Of a stretch of DNA of 64,000 nucleotides, positions 49,511 through 57,855 are shown piece by piece (the stretch's first letter is position 1; the number at the start of each line of letters is the position of its first letter). Source of the DNA: Pseudomonadota bacterium. Its GTDB lineage: Bacteria > Pseudomonadota > Alphaproteobacteria > Rhizobiales > Hyphomicrobiaceae. The notes beneath the pieces were generated by a model. It saw nothing but the letters and a program-made list of their open reading frames with translations. It made no database searches and had not been told where the DNA came from. The DNA is taken from contig JAFAFW010000007.1 of assembly GCA_023423275.1 (NCBI GenBank), positions 1-64,000 of the forward strand, read 5' to 3'. The position numbers and the translations under genes are program-made.

Positions 49511-50188
49511 ATGAGCAGCCATCTCATCATTTTCGATTTTGATGGCGTGATCGCCGATAGTGAAGTTCTTGCAAATACCGTTCTCGCAGAGGTGATAACG
49601 GAGCTCGGCGTTCCAACAACATTGGAGGACGCCTATCGCCTCTATATGGGTAAGCGCTTCAATGACGTGATCGATGCCATTGAAGCAGCGATCGGCCGGG
49701 GGGTGCAGCCAACGTTTGCGTCCGAATTTCAGGAACGCACTTTCGCTCGCTTCCGCAAGGATCTGCGCCTCGTGGAGGGCGCGCGGACCTTTATGGACAG
49801 CTTTTCTGATATACCCAGGTGCATCGCGTCATCGTCGTCGCCGGATCGACTGGCCCTGTGCCTCGACCTCCTGAGTCTAAAGCAGACATTCGGCGATCAC
49901 GTGTTCAGCGCATCGGCAGTCGCTCGCGGCAAGCCGTTTCCGGACATTTTCCTGCATGCGTCGGAAAGAATGGGCGTGCCGCCAAGGAATTGCATCGTGA
50001 TTGAGGACAGTGTGACAGGCGTGACTGCGGGCAAGGCTGCGGGCATGACCGTCATCGGGCTTCTGGCGGCCGCCCATATCCAGGATGGCCACAGCGAAAA
50101 ACTAATATCTCAGGGTGCCGATCATATTGCCACGACGTATCAGGAAGTGTCCGAGGTCATGCGTCGGTTCCTGACCGAAAGCAGGTAG
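49511..50188 (+). CDS. HAD-superfamily phosphatase/phosphomutase-like hydrolase
   Basis: A 225-residue HAD of subfamily IA with a C1 cap: motif I 'IIFDFDGVIADSE' (nucleophile Asp), motif II 'CIASSSSPD', motif III Lys in 'GKPFPDIFLHASE', motif IV 'IVIEDSVTGV'. Similar to beta-phosphoglucomutase and phosphoglycolate phosphatase. Lying between the Ugp-type and phnCDE operons, it could release phosphate from organic phosphoesters formed there. It is monocistronic, with a good terminator downstream. The exact substrate cannot be told. Confidence 0.85.
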   Translation: MSSHLIIFDFDGVIADSEVLANTVLAEVITELGVPTTLEDAYRLYMGKRFNDVIDAIEAAIGRGVQPTFASEFQERTFARFRKDLRLVEGARTFMDSFSDIPRCIASSSSPDRLALCLDLLSLKQTFGDHVFSASAVARGKPFPDIFLHASERMGVPPRNCIVIEDSVTGVTAGKAAGMTVIGLLAAAHIQDGHSEKLISQGADHIATTYQEVSEVMRRFLTESR

Positions 50189-50206
50189 GCGGGACGACGG
50201 TCCCGC
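50189..50206 (+). terminator. First hairpin after the HAD gene
   Basis: GCGGGAC (50189-50195) and GTCCCGC (50200-50206) pair perfectly around GACG, starting at the base after the HAD stop codon. It precedes the stronger terminator at 50221. Confidence 0.5.
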
Positions 50207-50220
50207 ATGATCATGCCATT

Positions 50221-50242
50221 TGCCGGCGGGAGCCGGCATTTT
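50221..50242 (+). terminator. Rho-independent terminator of the HAD gene
   Basis: TGCCGGC (50221-50227) and GCCGGCA (50232-50238) pair around GGGA, followed directly by TTTT (50239-50242). This is a canonical terminator for plus-strand transcription. Confidence 0.75.
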
Positions 50243-50268
50243 ACCGATCACTTGAAACGGCTGAGAAC

Positions 50269-51093
50269 CTAAACCAGCATCTGGCGCAAACGCGAGCTGA
50301 TGACGTCGATGATCATGACGGTCAGGACGACGATGATCACGATGGCAGCCGTTTCCGCGTATTGAAAACTGCGGATGTTTTCGTAAAGGGACTGACCAAT
50401 TCCTCCAGCTCCCACGATACCGAGAACTGTCGCGGAGCGGACGTTTGTCTCAAACCGGTAGAGTGTGAAAGAGCTCCAGAGTGGCAGCACCTGAGGGATG
50501 ATGCCGAAGATGACTTCCTGCATACGGCTTGCGCCCGTTGCGCGAATGCCTTCGACCGGCCGCGGGTCTATCGCTTCAACAGCCTCTGAAAACAGCTTGG
50601 CGATGATGCCCACGTTATGGACGGCGAGCGCCAGTACGCCAGCAATCGGCCCAAGACCCACGGCGACAACGAACAGCAGCGCGAATACGATCTCGTTGAT
50701 GGCCCGAGAGGCATCCATCAGCCGCCGCATCGGCTGGACGATCCATTGGGGGCAAACGTTGGCGGAACTCAGGATCGCAAACGGTATACCGAAGAATACC
50801 GCCAGCGCCGTTCCCCAGACAGCCATTTGCACGGTCTCCACCATTTCACTGAGATAAACATCCCAGGAACTGAAATTGGGTCTGAGGAAAGCCGATCCGA
50901 ATTCGGCCATGTTGCGCCAGTCGGTGAATATGCCGACGGCCTTGTGCATTTCGGCCGGGCCCCAGCTCCAGACCAGCAGTGTGATGACGACCAGCCAAAT
51001 CAGCCAGGTCCGGGCGCGGACGCGGAGTGGCTGCCGGGGCACCTGTATAGGAGCCGTGGCCAGTGCCGTGCCTGTTGATGGGGCAGATGACAT
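50269..51093 (-). CDS. phnE: Phosphonate ABC transporter permease PhnE
   Basis: A 274-residue permease with about six transmembrane helices. 'LSEMVETVQMAVWGTALAVFFGIPFAILSS' and the EAA-like loop 'EAIDPRPVEGIRATGASRMQEVIFGIIPQVLP' followed by 'NVRSATVLGIVGAGGIGQSLYE' are PhnE signatures. It takes up phosphonates with PhnC and PhnD. I start at 51093 (MSSAPSTGTAL). It is separated from phnD by a perfect 14-bp hairpin. A remnant of a second phnE lies near 60.3 kb. Confidence 0.93.
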   Translation of the reverse strand: MSSAPSTGTALATAPIQVPRQPLRVRARTWLIWLVVITLLVWSWGPAEMHKAVGIFTDWRNMAEFGSAFLRPNFSSWDVYLSEMVETVQMAVWGTALAVFFGIPFAILSSANVCPQWIVQPMRRLMDASRAINEIVFALLFVVAVGLGPIAGVLALAVHNVGIIAKLFSEAVEAIDPRPVEGIRATGASRMQEVIFGIIPQVLPLWSSFTLYRFETNVRSATVLGIVGAGGIGQSLYENIRSFQYAETAAIVIIVVLTVMIIDVISSRLRQMLV

Positions 51094-51116
51094 GAGACGG
51101 TATCTCCAAACGCACG

Positions 51117-51148
51117 GGGATACAGGTCCGGACACGGACCTGTATCCC
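51117..51148 (-). terminator. Strong hairpin between phnD and phnE
   Basis: GGGATACAGGTCCG (51117-51130) and CGGACCTGTATCCC (51135-51148) form a perfect 14-bp stem around loop GACA. No T-tract follows, so it more likely stabilises the phnD mRNA end or partially attenuates transcription into phnE. Confidence 0.65.
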
Positions 51149-51167
51149 GCGTCAGCTCGTGAACGGC

Positions 51168-52157
51168 TTATTTTTTAAGCGTAGCGATCTGCTTTCCGAT
51201 CGCGTCGAACTGGCTCTGCAGGGCCGCCAGCTTTGCGGTTTTCTCAGCGGTAGCGAGTTTGTCGTCGGCCTTTACCTTGTCGATCTCTTTGTTGACTTCC
51301 ATCTGGCGGATCGGCAGGAGCTGGTTGTTGTCCGACTTCTTGAACGGCGCCCACTGAAGAGCCGACAGAACCTCTTGTGCCTTGGCGTCGGCTTCGGCGT
51401 TGCCCGAGTTGCCGTAGCCGAAGATGAAGTCGGCGATCTTCTTCTTCAGGCCGGCATCCAGATCCTTGCGCCAGACCAGCGGATCGGACGGAATCAACGG
51501 AGAGGTCCAAATCACGCGAATGTTCTTGCGTGCATCCGGAGCGGTCTTCTCAATGCGCTCGAGGTTCTCGCTGTTGTTGGCCGCAGCGTGTACGAGCTTG
51601 TTGGCAACCGCGAGAGCATTCGCCTCATGGTTGGCGTTGCGCACGGTCTTGAAGCACTGCTTCGGATCGATGCCCTTGGCGGAGAAAACAAACGTCGTCG
51701 GCACGAGAAAGCCGGACGTGGAATTCGGATCGCCGATGCCGAAGTCCAATGATTTATCGCACTTCAGGATGTCGTCGAGGTTCTGATACGGGCTGTCCTT
51801 GTGGACGAGGATGTGAGCGTAGTAGCCCTCGGAACCGTTCTTGGCGACGGTCTGCGCAAACACCTCGCCTTCAGCGCGATCGACGGCTTCCATCGCCGAT
51901 TTGTTGCCATACCACGCAATCTGCACCTTCTTGAACCGCATGCCTTCGATGATGCCGGCATAGTCGGAAGCGAAGAATGCGTTGATCTTGAGCCCCGTTG
52001 CCTTCTCCATGTCGGCCAGGAACGGCTGCCAGATCGTCTTCAGGTTGGAGGACGATTCTGTGGAGATGATACCGAAGTTGATTTCTTCGGCGGCGGAAGC
52101 AGGAGTGGCCATCACGCCGGCGGCGAGCATGGCTGTGGTCAGAAGTTTGCGAAGCAT
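51168..52157 (-). CDS. phnD: Phosphonate-binding protein PhnD
   Basis: A 329-residue periplasmic binding protein: signal peptide to about residue 23 (LLTTAMLAAGVMATPASA), then 'INFGIISTESSSNLKTIWQPFLADMEKATGLKI' as in PhnD. 'FASDYAGIIEGMRFKKVQIAWYGNKSA' and 'GIGDPNSTSGFLVPTTFVF' contribute the phosphonate site. The C-terminal 45 residues are Lys/Ala-rich helix. Start at 52157 with AGGGAA; the ORF is open to 52187. Confidence 0.94.
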   Translation of the reverse strand: MLRKLLTTAMLAAGVMATPASAAEEINFGIISTESSSNLKTIWQPFLADMEKATGLKINAFFASDYAGIIEGMRFKKVQIAWYGNKSAMEAVDRAEGEVFAQTVAKNGSEGYYAHILVHKDSPYQNLDDILKCDKSLDFGIGDPNSTSGFLVPTTFVFSAKGIDPKQCFKTVRNANHEANALAVANKLVHAAANNSENLERIEKTAPDARKNIRVIWTSPLIPSDPLVWRKDLDAGLKKKIADFIFGYGNSGNAEADAKAQEVLSALQWAPFKKSDNNQLLPIRQMEVNKEIDKVKADDKLATAEKTAKLAALQSQFDAIGKQIATLKK

Positions 52158-52254
52158 GCGTTGTTTCCCTGTCGTTGTCACACACATTGGTCAACTCCCG
52201 CGGCGACAATCATAACCGCGAGTTGATGAGGGCTGTTTTGCCCGATCTGGTCGC

Positions 52255-53172
52255 CTAGGCCTGTGCAGCAGCTATTGATCCGGTGGAAGCCCAGGTCCGA
52301 GCTTCGCGGGTGGCACGTTCATCGATGGGGTGGCCAACTGACGTTGCATTCTGTGGCGACTGGCCGCCGAGGCCGGGAACGAACAGCGCCTCGCTATCGG
52401 CACCGTAAAGCTCGCCGAGAAATTCCGGAGTGAGGGCATGCGAAGGCCCGTCATAGACGATCCGGCCGTCGCGCAAGGCAATGGTTCGCGCACAATAACT
52501 CAGCGCGTACTCGACCTGATGCAGCGATACCAGGACCGTGATATTGTCCTCGCGATTGAGTGTGCTGAGAATATCCATCACGCGCCGGGCGGAGCTTGGA
52601 TCGAGGGATGCAATCGGTTCGTCGGCAATAATGATGTCGGCGCCCTGGACAAGAGTGCGGGCAATCGCGGCCCGCTGTTGCTGGCCGCCGGAAAGCTCGG
52701 AACCACGCTTCAGAGCATGTTCGGCAATGCCGACGCGCTGCAAGGCTTGAATGGCGCGCTGTTTTTCCATCGTACTGAAGCAGGCAAGAGTTCCGCGCCA
52801 ACCTGGAATTTGCCCGAGAAATCCGAGGCAGATGTTGGTCAGCACCGACAGGCGCGGCACCAAATTGAACTGCTGGAAAATGATGCCGACGCGCGCTCTG
52901 AGTTTGTGGGCGGCGGAGGTGACCTTGCCGTTCTTCTGCATCGGTTCGCCGAAAATGCGAATTTCTCCGGCCGTACCATTCACGCCGGAGGATGGGGGAT
53001 CGATGCGGACAAGGCCAGCGATGGATCTGATCAGCGTGGATTTCCCCGATCCGGATGCGCCAATGAGCGCAACCATTTCTCCCGGGGCGATATTCAGCGT
53101 TATGTCTTTGAGAATCGGATTTCCGGAGAGAAACGATTTCCGGATACCTGTAATATTTATGGCTGCGGTCAC
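52255..53172 (-). CDS. phnC: Phosphonate ABC transporter ATPase PhnC
   Basis: A 305-residue ATPase: Walker A 'ALIGASGSGKSTLIRSIAGL', Q-loop 'GIIFQQFNLVPRLSVLTNICLGFLGQIPGWRGTL' (PhnC-type), signature 'LSGGQQQRAAIARTL', Walker B 'DIIIADEPIASLDP'. The start is a GTG with GAGAGG upstream. The last 40 residues after 'LYGADSEALF' are an unusual Ser/Pro/Gln tail. It is the first gene of phnCDE and lies about 53 bp downstream of a Pho box. Confidence 0.93.
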   Translation of the reverse strand: MTAAINITGIRKSFLSGNPILKDITLNIAPGEMVALIGASGSGKSTLIRSIAGLVRIDPPSSGVNGTAGEIRIFGEPMQKNGKVTSAAHKLRARVGIIFQQFNLVPRLSVLTNICLGFLGQIPGWRGTLACFSTMEKQRAIQALQRVGIAEHALKRGSELSGGQQQRAAIARTLVQGADIIIADEPIASLDPSSARRVMDILSTLNREDNITVLVSLHQVEYALSYCARTIALRDGRIVYDGPSHALTPEFLGELYGADSEALFVPGLGGQSPQNATSVGHPIDERATREARTWASTGSIAAAQA

Positions 53173-53225
53173 TGCTGGAACCTCTCGCTTGCCCCGCCGT
53201 CTTAATCCGTAGCAACGACAATCAC

Positions 53226-53243
53226 GTCACAGCCTCATGACAG
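53226..53243 (-). promoter_or_regulatory. Pho box upstream of phnC
   Basis: Reading toward phnC, CTGTCAT-GAGG-CTGTGAC matches the PhoB consensus (CTGTCAT, four bases, CTGTCAT) at 12 of 14 half-site positions. It lies 53 bp upstream of the phnC start and 82 bp upstream of phnG on the other strand. PhoB activation under phosphate starvation is expected for phnCDE and possibly for phnG-N. Confidence 0.75.
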
Positions 53244-53325
53244 GCGTGCAACAATGCCACCGGCATGGCCCCAGCCTGTGCAGGACGTCACAAAAGCTTT
53301 AAGCCGATGGACTACATGCCTGCGG

Positions 53326-53805
53326 ATGATCGATCAGGAAGAACCGTCGAGGCCGTTCGCGCCGCACGTTGCCGTGCGCCAGCGGATGATGCGCATCTGT
53401 GCCGAAGCGACTGAAAGCGAGCTTGAGCAGGCTTTGGCCGAGTTGGGGCCGCTTCCTCATGCAAGGGAGCTGAGAGCCCCTGAACAGGGCCTCGTCATGT
53501 TGCGAGGCAGGATCGGCGGGGGCGGTCGACCGTTCAATCTCGGCGAGTCGACCGTGACACGGGCAGTTGTCGCGCTGCAGGGCGGTGCTCAGGGTTATGC
53601 GTATCTGCTCGGACGCTGCCCGCGACGCGCCAGGCTCGCCGCTACCGTCGACGCACTTGCCCAGGACGTCAGCTATATCGCCCGGCTCGAGAAAGTCCTG
53701 GTGGAGCCCGTCGAAGCGAGGCGCTCCTCCGAGCAGGCGCGCGCTAATAAGGAGATTGCGGCAACTCGCGTGAATTTCTTCACCGTCGCCCGGGGCGAGG
53801 ATTGA
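53326..53805 (+). CDS. phnG: C-P lyase subunit PhnG
   Basis: A 159-residue PhnG: 'VRQRMMRICAEATESELEQALAELG', 'RELRAPEQGLVMLRGRIGGGGRPFNLGESTVTRAVVAL' and 'GYAYLLGRCPRRARLAATVDAL' are the family blocks. It is part of the PhnGHIJ core that couples phosphonate to the ribose of ATP. Start ATG at 53326 gives family length; the frame is open to 53254. It is followed 4 bp later by phnH. Confidence 0.9.
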   Translation: MIDQEEPSRPFAPHVAVRQRMMRICAEATESELEQALAELGPLPHARELRAPEQGLVMLRGRIGGGGRPFNLGESTVTRAVVALQGGAQGYAYLLGRCPRRARLAATVDALAQDVSYIARLEKVLVEPVEARRSSEQARANKEIAATRVNFFTVARGED

Positions 53806-53809
53806 CGCA

Positions 53810-54394
53810 ATGCTTTTTCCTCCCGAGCAGAGCGATTCCGCCCGTCATTCCCAAGTTGCGTTCCGTGCCCTTATGACTGCCATGGCGCAGCCCGGCACGA
53901 TACAAAACATCGCGGACCTGCCCGATACTCCAGCACCACTTGCGCCCGCCACTGCCGTGCTTCTGATGGCGCTTTCTGATTTCGAGACATCGATCTGGCT
54001 GGACCAGCCTTTGCGCGATGTATCCGAGGTCGGTGACTATATCCGGTTCCAGACGGGGAGCAGGCTTGTCGAGGTGGCTCATCTGGCCGATTTCGCCGTT
54101 GTGGCCGATCCGTCAAGAATGCTGCGTCTCAGTGAGTTCGGACAGGGCACCTTGGAATATCCCGACCGCTCGGGGACCGTCATCCTCCAGGTCGAGACGC
54201 TGCATCGTGCCGGCTGGCATCTCACCGGTCCTGGCATTCGCGACACCGCGCATTTTTCCGCTGGCCCGGTGCCTGCCGACTTCGTAACGCAGCTCGCGGA
54301 ACGGACATTTCCTTGCGGCGTCGACGTCATTTTCGCTGCGGGAAACCAAATCGCCGCCTTACCCCGCAGCACGCGCGTGTCGGAGAGGGGCTGA
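53810..54394 (+). CDS. phnH: C-P lyase subunit PhnH
   Basis: A 194-residue PhnH: 'FRALMTAMAQPGTIQNIADLP', 'LLMALSDFETSIWLDQPL', 'GTLEYPDRSGTVILQVETL' and 'LTGPGIRDTAHF'. It is a PLP-transferase-fold scaffold without PLP in the core complex. Its TGA overlaps the phnI ATG by one base. Confidence 0.93.
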   Translation: MLFPPEQSDSARHSQVAFRALMTAMAQPGTIQNIADLPDTPAPLAPATAVLLMALSDFETSIWLDQPLRDVSEVGDYIRFQTGSRLVEVAHLADFAVVADPSRMLRLSEFGQGTLEYPDRSGTVILQVETLHRAGWHLTGPGIRDTAHFSAGPVPADFVTQLAERTFPCGVDVIFAAGNQIAALPRSTRVSERG

Positions 54395-55539
54395 TGTACG
54401 TTGCAGTCAAGGGCGGCGAGTCCGCTATCGATGCCGCTCACAAATTGCTTGCCCATCGCCGCCGCGGCGATCCGGCCGTGCCCGACCTGTCCATTGCGCA
54501 GATCCGCGAACAGCTCACACTCGCGGTCAATCGCGTGATGAGCGAAGGGTCTCTTTATGATCCCGATCTCGCCGCGCTCGCCATCAAGCAGACACGCGGC
54601 GATCTGATCGAAGCGATCTTTCTGCTGAGGGCCTATCGCACGACATTACCGCGATTCGGTTACAGCGTTCCGCTGGACACCGGCACGATGGACATCCAAC
54701 GCAGGATTTCTGCGACCTTCAAGGATTTGCCGGGTGGGCAGATCCTTGGCCCGACATTCGACTATACGCATCGCTTGCTGGATGCCGGCCTCGCGGAAGG
54801 CGCACCGGTCGAAACGCCGGACCTCGGCTGCGGTGAGCCGGCGATTGCTGCACCGCGTGTTGTCACTCTGCTCGATCGCCAGGGTCTCGTAGAGGCCGAC
54901 GACATCGGCCAGCGCGGTGCCACTGTCGGTGACCTGACCCGCGAGCCGCTGTCCTATCCAGCCGATCGCGACGTGCGATTGCAGGCATTGGCGCGTGGCG
55001 ATGAAGGATTTCTTCTGTCGCTTGGCTATTCCACACAGCGCGGTCATGGGCGCACGCATCCGTTCGCGGGTGAAATCCGCATGGGCGAGGTCGAGGTGTC
55101 CTTCTGTCCGGAGGAGCTGGGCTTTGACGTCCCGCTCGGTAGCGTGACGCTGACAGAATGCGAGATGATCAATCAGTTCAAAGGCACGCAAAGCGCGCCA
55201 CCGCAGTTCACGCGCGGATACGGCCTGGTGTTCGGGCACAGCGAACGTAAGGCGATTGCGATGGCGCTCGTCGATCGCTCGCTACGGGCTTCCGAGTTGG
55301 GCGAGGAGACCGGCGCGCCCGCGCAGGATCAGCAGTTCGTTCTGCCTCATCTCGACAATGTCCAGGCGACCGGCTTCGTGGAGCATTTGAAACTACCCCA
55401 CTACGTCGATTTCCAGGCAGAGCTCGTTCTCCTGAGGCAGTTGCGCAGCGAATGGGAAGCGGCGTTCGGCGCGGAGGGGCAAAACGTATCGCCGGTCGCG
55501 GAAGACGCAATTGCTGCCGAGTCGGAGGCAGCGGAATGA
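54394..55539 (+). CDS. phnI: C-P lyase subunit PhnI
   Basis: A 381-residue PhnI: 'MYVAVKGGESAIDAAHKLLAHRRRGDPAVPDLSIAQI', 'GGQILGPTFDYTHRLLDAGLAEG', and 'YGLVFGHSERKAIAMALVDRSL'. PhnI catalyses the nucleosidase step that attaches the phosphonate to ribose with loss of adenine. Coupled upstream (TGATG) and downstream (ATGA) with its neighbours. The C-terminal Ala/Glu tail is family-typical. Confidence 0.95.
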   Translation: MYVAVKGGESAIDAAHKLLAHRRRGDPAVPDLSIAQIREQLTLAVNRVMSEGSLYDPDLAALAIKQTRGDLIEAIFLLRAYRTTLPRFGYSVPLDTGTMDIQRRISATFKDLPGGQILGPTFDYTHRLLDAGLAEGAPVETPDLGCGEPAIAAPRVVTLLDRQGLVEADDIGQRGATVGDLTREPLSYPADRDVRLQALARGDEGFLLSLGYSTQRGHGRTHPFAGEIRMGEVEVSFCPEELGFDVPLGSVTLTECEMINQFKGTQSAPPQFTRGYGLVFGHSERKAIAMALVDRSLRASELGEETGAPAQDQQFVLPHLDNVQATGFVEHLKLPHYVDFQAELVLLRQLRSEWEAAFGAEGQNVSPVAEDAIAAESEAAE

Positions 55540-56369
55540 CCGCGGCTCCCGCTTATAACTTCGCCTATCTGGACGAACAGACGAAACGCATGATCCGGCG
55601 TGCGATCATCAAGGCGATCGCCATTCCGGGATACCAGGTTCCGTTTGCGAGCCGCGAAATGCCCATGCCTTACGGATGGGGCACGGGCGGCGTTCAGGTT
55701 ACCTCGGCGGTCATCGCGCCCGACGATGTGCTCAAGGTCATCGATCAGGGAGCAGACGACACAACCAACGCCGTATCCATCCGCAAGTTCTTCGCCAAAA
55801 CGGCTGGGGTTGCCACGACGACCAAGACACGCGAGGCAACAATCATACAGACGCGGCACCGCATTCCGGAGACGCCGCTGCAGGAAGGCCAAATTCTCGT
55901 CTATCAGGTGCCCATTCCAGAGCCGCTGCGTTTTCTCGAACCGCGCGAAACCGAGACGCGCCGGATGCACGCGCTCAAGGACTACGGCCTGATGCATGTC
56001 AAGCTGTACGAGGACATCGCGCATCACGGCCATATCGCGACGACCTATGCCTATCCGGTGAAGGTCGATGACCGGTATATGATGGACCCGTCGCCGACAC
56101 CGAAATTCGATAACCCCAAAATGGATATGTGTCCGGCCTTGCAATTGTTCGGCGCCGGCCGCGAACAGCGCATCTATGCTCTGCCCCCATACACGCGCGT
56201 CGTCAGCCTGGATTTCGAGGACTATCCGTTCGAGCGCACGCAGTTCAGCGACCCATGCGCGCTGTGCGGCGCCACCGGCGTCTATCTCGATGAGGTGCTG
56301 ACGGATGATGCCGGCGGCCGCATGTTCGTCTGCTCCGATACAGATTACTGCGAGGAGCGCCGCGCGTGA
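55536..56369 (+). CDS. phnJ: Radical SAM C-P lyase PhnJ
   Basis: A 277-residue PhnJ. Four cysteines are spaced CxxC-x21-C-x5-C ('CALCGATG', then 'FVCSDTDYC'), exactly as in E. coli PhnJ where three of them bind the 4Fe-4S cluster. 'MPMPYGWGTGGVQVTSAVI', 'SIRKFFAKTAGVATTTKT' and 'TRHRIPETPLQEGQILVYQVP' are conserved blocks. It cleaves the C-P bond, releasing alkane and a cyclic ribose phosphate. Overlaps phnI and phnK. Confidence 0.96.
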   Translation: MTAAPAYNFAYLDEQTKRMIRRAIIKAIAIPGYQVPFASREMPMPYGWGTGGVQVTSAVIAPDDVLKVIDQGADDTTNAVSIRKFFAKTAGVATTTKTREATIIQTRHRIPETPLQEGQILVYQVPIPEPLRFLEPRETETRRMHALKDYGLMHVKLYEDIAHHGHIATTYAYPVKVDDRYMMDPSPTPKFDNPKMDMCPALQLFGAGREQRIYALPPYTRVVSLDFEDYPFERTQFSDPCALCGATGVYLDEVLTDDAGGRMFVCSDTDYCEERRA

Positions 56370-57145
56370 TCAGCGAGCAAACGCCTCTTTTGCTGGCGGA
56401 GGGACTCACGCGGCGCTATGGCGCGCGCATTGCCTGCCGCGATATCTCGCTGTCGATCCATGAAGGCGAAGTGCTGGCGATTGTCGGCGAGTCGGGCTCC
56501 GGCAAATCGACGCTTCTGTCGATGCTATCGACGCAATTGCAGCCTCATGCTGGCTCAGTGCGATACCGGATGCGTGACGGCGTAACCCGCGATCTGTTTA
56601 CACTCAGTGAAGCCGAGCGCCGGCTGCTGCTGCGCACCGATTGGGGTTTCGTCTATCAGGATGCGCGCCTCGGGCTGCGCATGGGCGTATCGGCCGGTGG
56701 CAATGTCGGCGAGCGGCTCATGGCCATCGGTTGGCGCCATTACGGGCGCATCAGGGAGGAGGCCGAAGACTGGTTGGCCCGTGTCGAAATACCCGCTGAT
56801 CGTATCGATGACCGGCCCGACACATTCTCGGGCGGCATGCGCCAACGTCTGCAGATCGGCAAGAACATGGTGACACGCCCGAGGCTTGTCTTCATGGACG
56901 AGCCGACCGGCGGCTTGGATGTCTCGGTGCAGGCGCGCCTTCTCGACCTCCTGCGCAATCTGGTCGCCGAGTACGGATTGGCTTGCGTGATCGTCACCCA
57001 CGATCTCGCCGTCGCCCGCCTGTTGTCACACCGGATCATCGTCATGCAGCAGGGCCGCGTCGTTGAAACCGGCCTCACGGATCAGGTGCTCGATGATCCG
57101 CATGCACCTTACACACAGCTTCTCGTCTCATCGGTGCTGCGATGA
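56366..57145 (+). CDS. phnK: C-P lyase-associated ATPase PhnK
   Basis: A 259-residue ABC-fold ATPase: Walker A 'AIVGESGSGKSTLLSMLSTQL', signature 'FSGGMRQRLQIGKNMV', Walker B 'RLVFMDEPTGGLD'. PhnK docks on the PhnGHIJ core near PhnJ and is not a membrane transporter subunit. The start is a GTG overlapping the phnJ stop (GTGA), and its stop overlaps the phnL ATG. Confidence 0.94.
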   Translation: MISEQTPLLLAEGLTRRYGARIACRDISLSIHEGEVLAIVGESGSGKSTLLSMLSTQLQPHAGSVRYRMRDGVTRDLFTLSEAERRLLLRTDWGFVYQDARLGLRMGVSAGGNVGERLMAIGWRHYGRIREEAEDWLARVEIPADRIDDRPDTFSGGMRQRLQIGKNMVTRPRLVFMDEPTGGLDVSVQARLLDLLRNLVAEYGLACVIVTHDLAVARLLSHRIIVMQQGRVVETGLTDQVLDDPHAPYTQLLVSSVLR

Positions 57146-57855
57146 CAGCCGTAACTGCAGCCGACAACACCATGATCAGACTTGGGGGCGTCGCAAAGAT
57201 GTTCCTCATGCACTTGCAGGGCGGTGCGCGCCTGCCAATCGTCCGAGACGTCTCCTTTGACGTCAAGGCAGGAGAATGCGTCGTGCTTGGCGGGCCATCG
57301 GGAGCCGGTAAGTCATCGGTGCTGAAGATGATCTACGGCAATTACCTCGCCGACCAGGGCAGCATTCTGGTGCGTGACCGCCAGGAATGGGTTGATGTCG
57401 CGCGTGTCGATCCGCGGAGAATTCTGCGCCTTCGGCAATTCACGATCGGTTACGTCAGCCAGTTTCTGAGCACCATCCCCCGCGTCAGCGCCATCGACAT
57501 CGTAACGGCCGCCGGCCGTCACAGCGGATTGCAGCAGGGCGAGGCCCTCTCAAGCGCAAAATCCTTGCTCGCTCAGCTCAACGTGCCGGAGCGGTTGTGG
57601 TCGTTGCCGCCTGCGACCTTCTCGGGCGGCGAGCAGCAGCGCGTCAACATCGCGCGCGGATTTGCGGCCCGCCATCCGGTGCTGCTGCTCGATGAGCCGA
57701 CAGCATCGCTCGACGATAAGAACCGCGCAGAGGTGGTCTCCATCATCGCCGATCGTAAGAAGCAGGGCGCGGCTATCCTCGGGATTTTCCACGACGACGA
57801 CGTTCGGGCCAAGGTCGCCGACCGCATTATCGATATCACCGCGTTTGCCGCATGA
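57142..57855 (+). CDS. phnL: C-P lyase-associated ATPase PhnL
   Basis: A 237-residue ATPase: 'VAKMFLMHLQGGARLPIVRDVSF' is the PhnL N-terminal pattern, Walker A 'LGGPSGAGKSSVLKMIYGNY', signature 'FSGGEQQRVNIARGFA' and Walker B 'PVLLLDEPTASLDD'. It forms a dimer with PhnK in the core complex. ATGA overlaps at both ends. Confidence 0.94.
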   Translation: MTAVTAADNTMIRLGGVAKMFLMHLQGGARLPIVRDVSFDVKAGECVVLGGPSGAGKSSVLKMIYGNYLADQGSILVRDRQEWVDVARVDPRRILRLRQFTIGYVSQFLSTIPRVSAIDIVTAAGRHSGLQQGEALSSAKSLLAQLNVPERLWSLPPATFSGGEQQRVNIARGFAARHPVLLLDEPTASLDDKNRAEVVSIIADRKKQGAAILGIFHDDDVRAKVADRIIDITAFAA

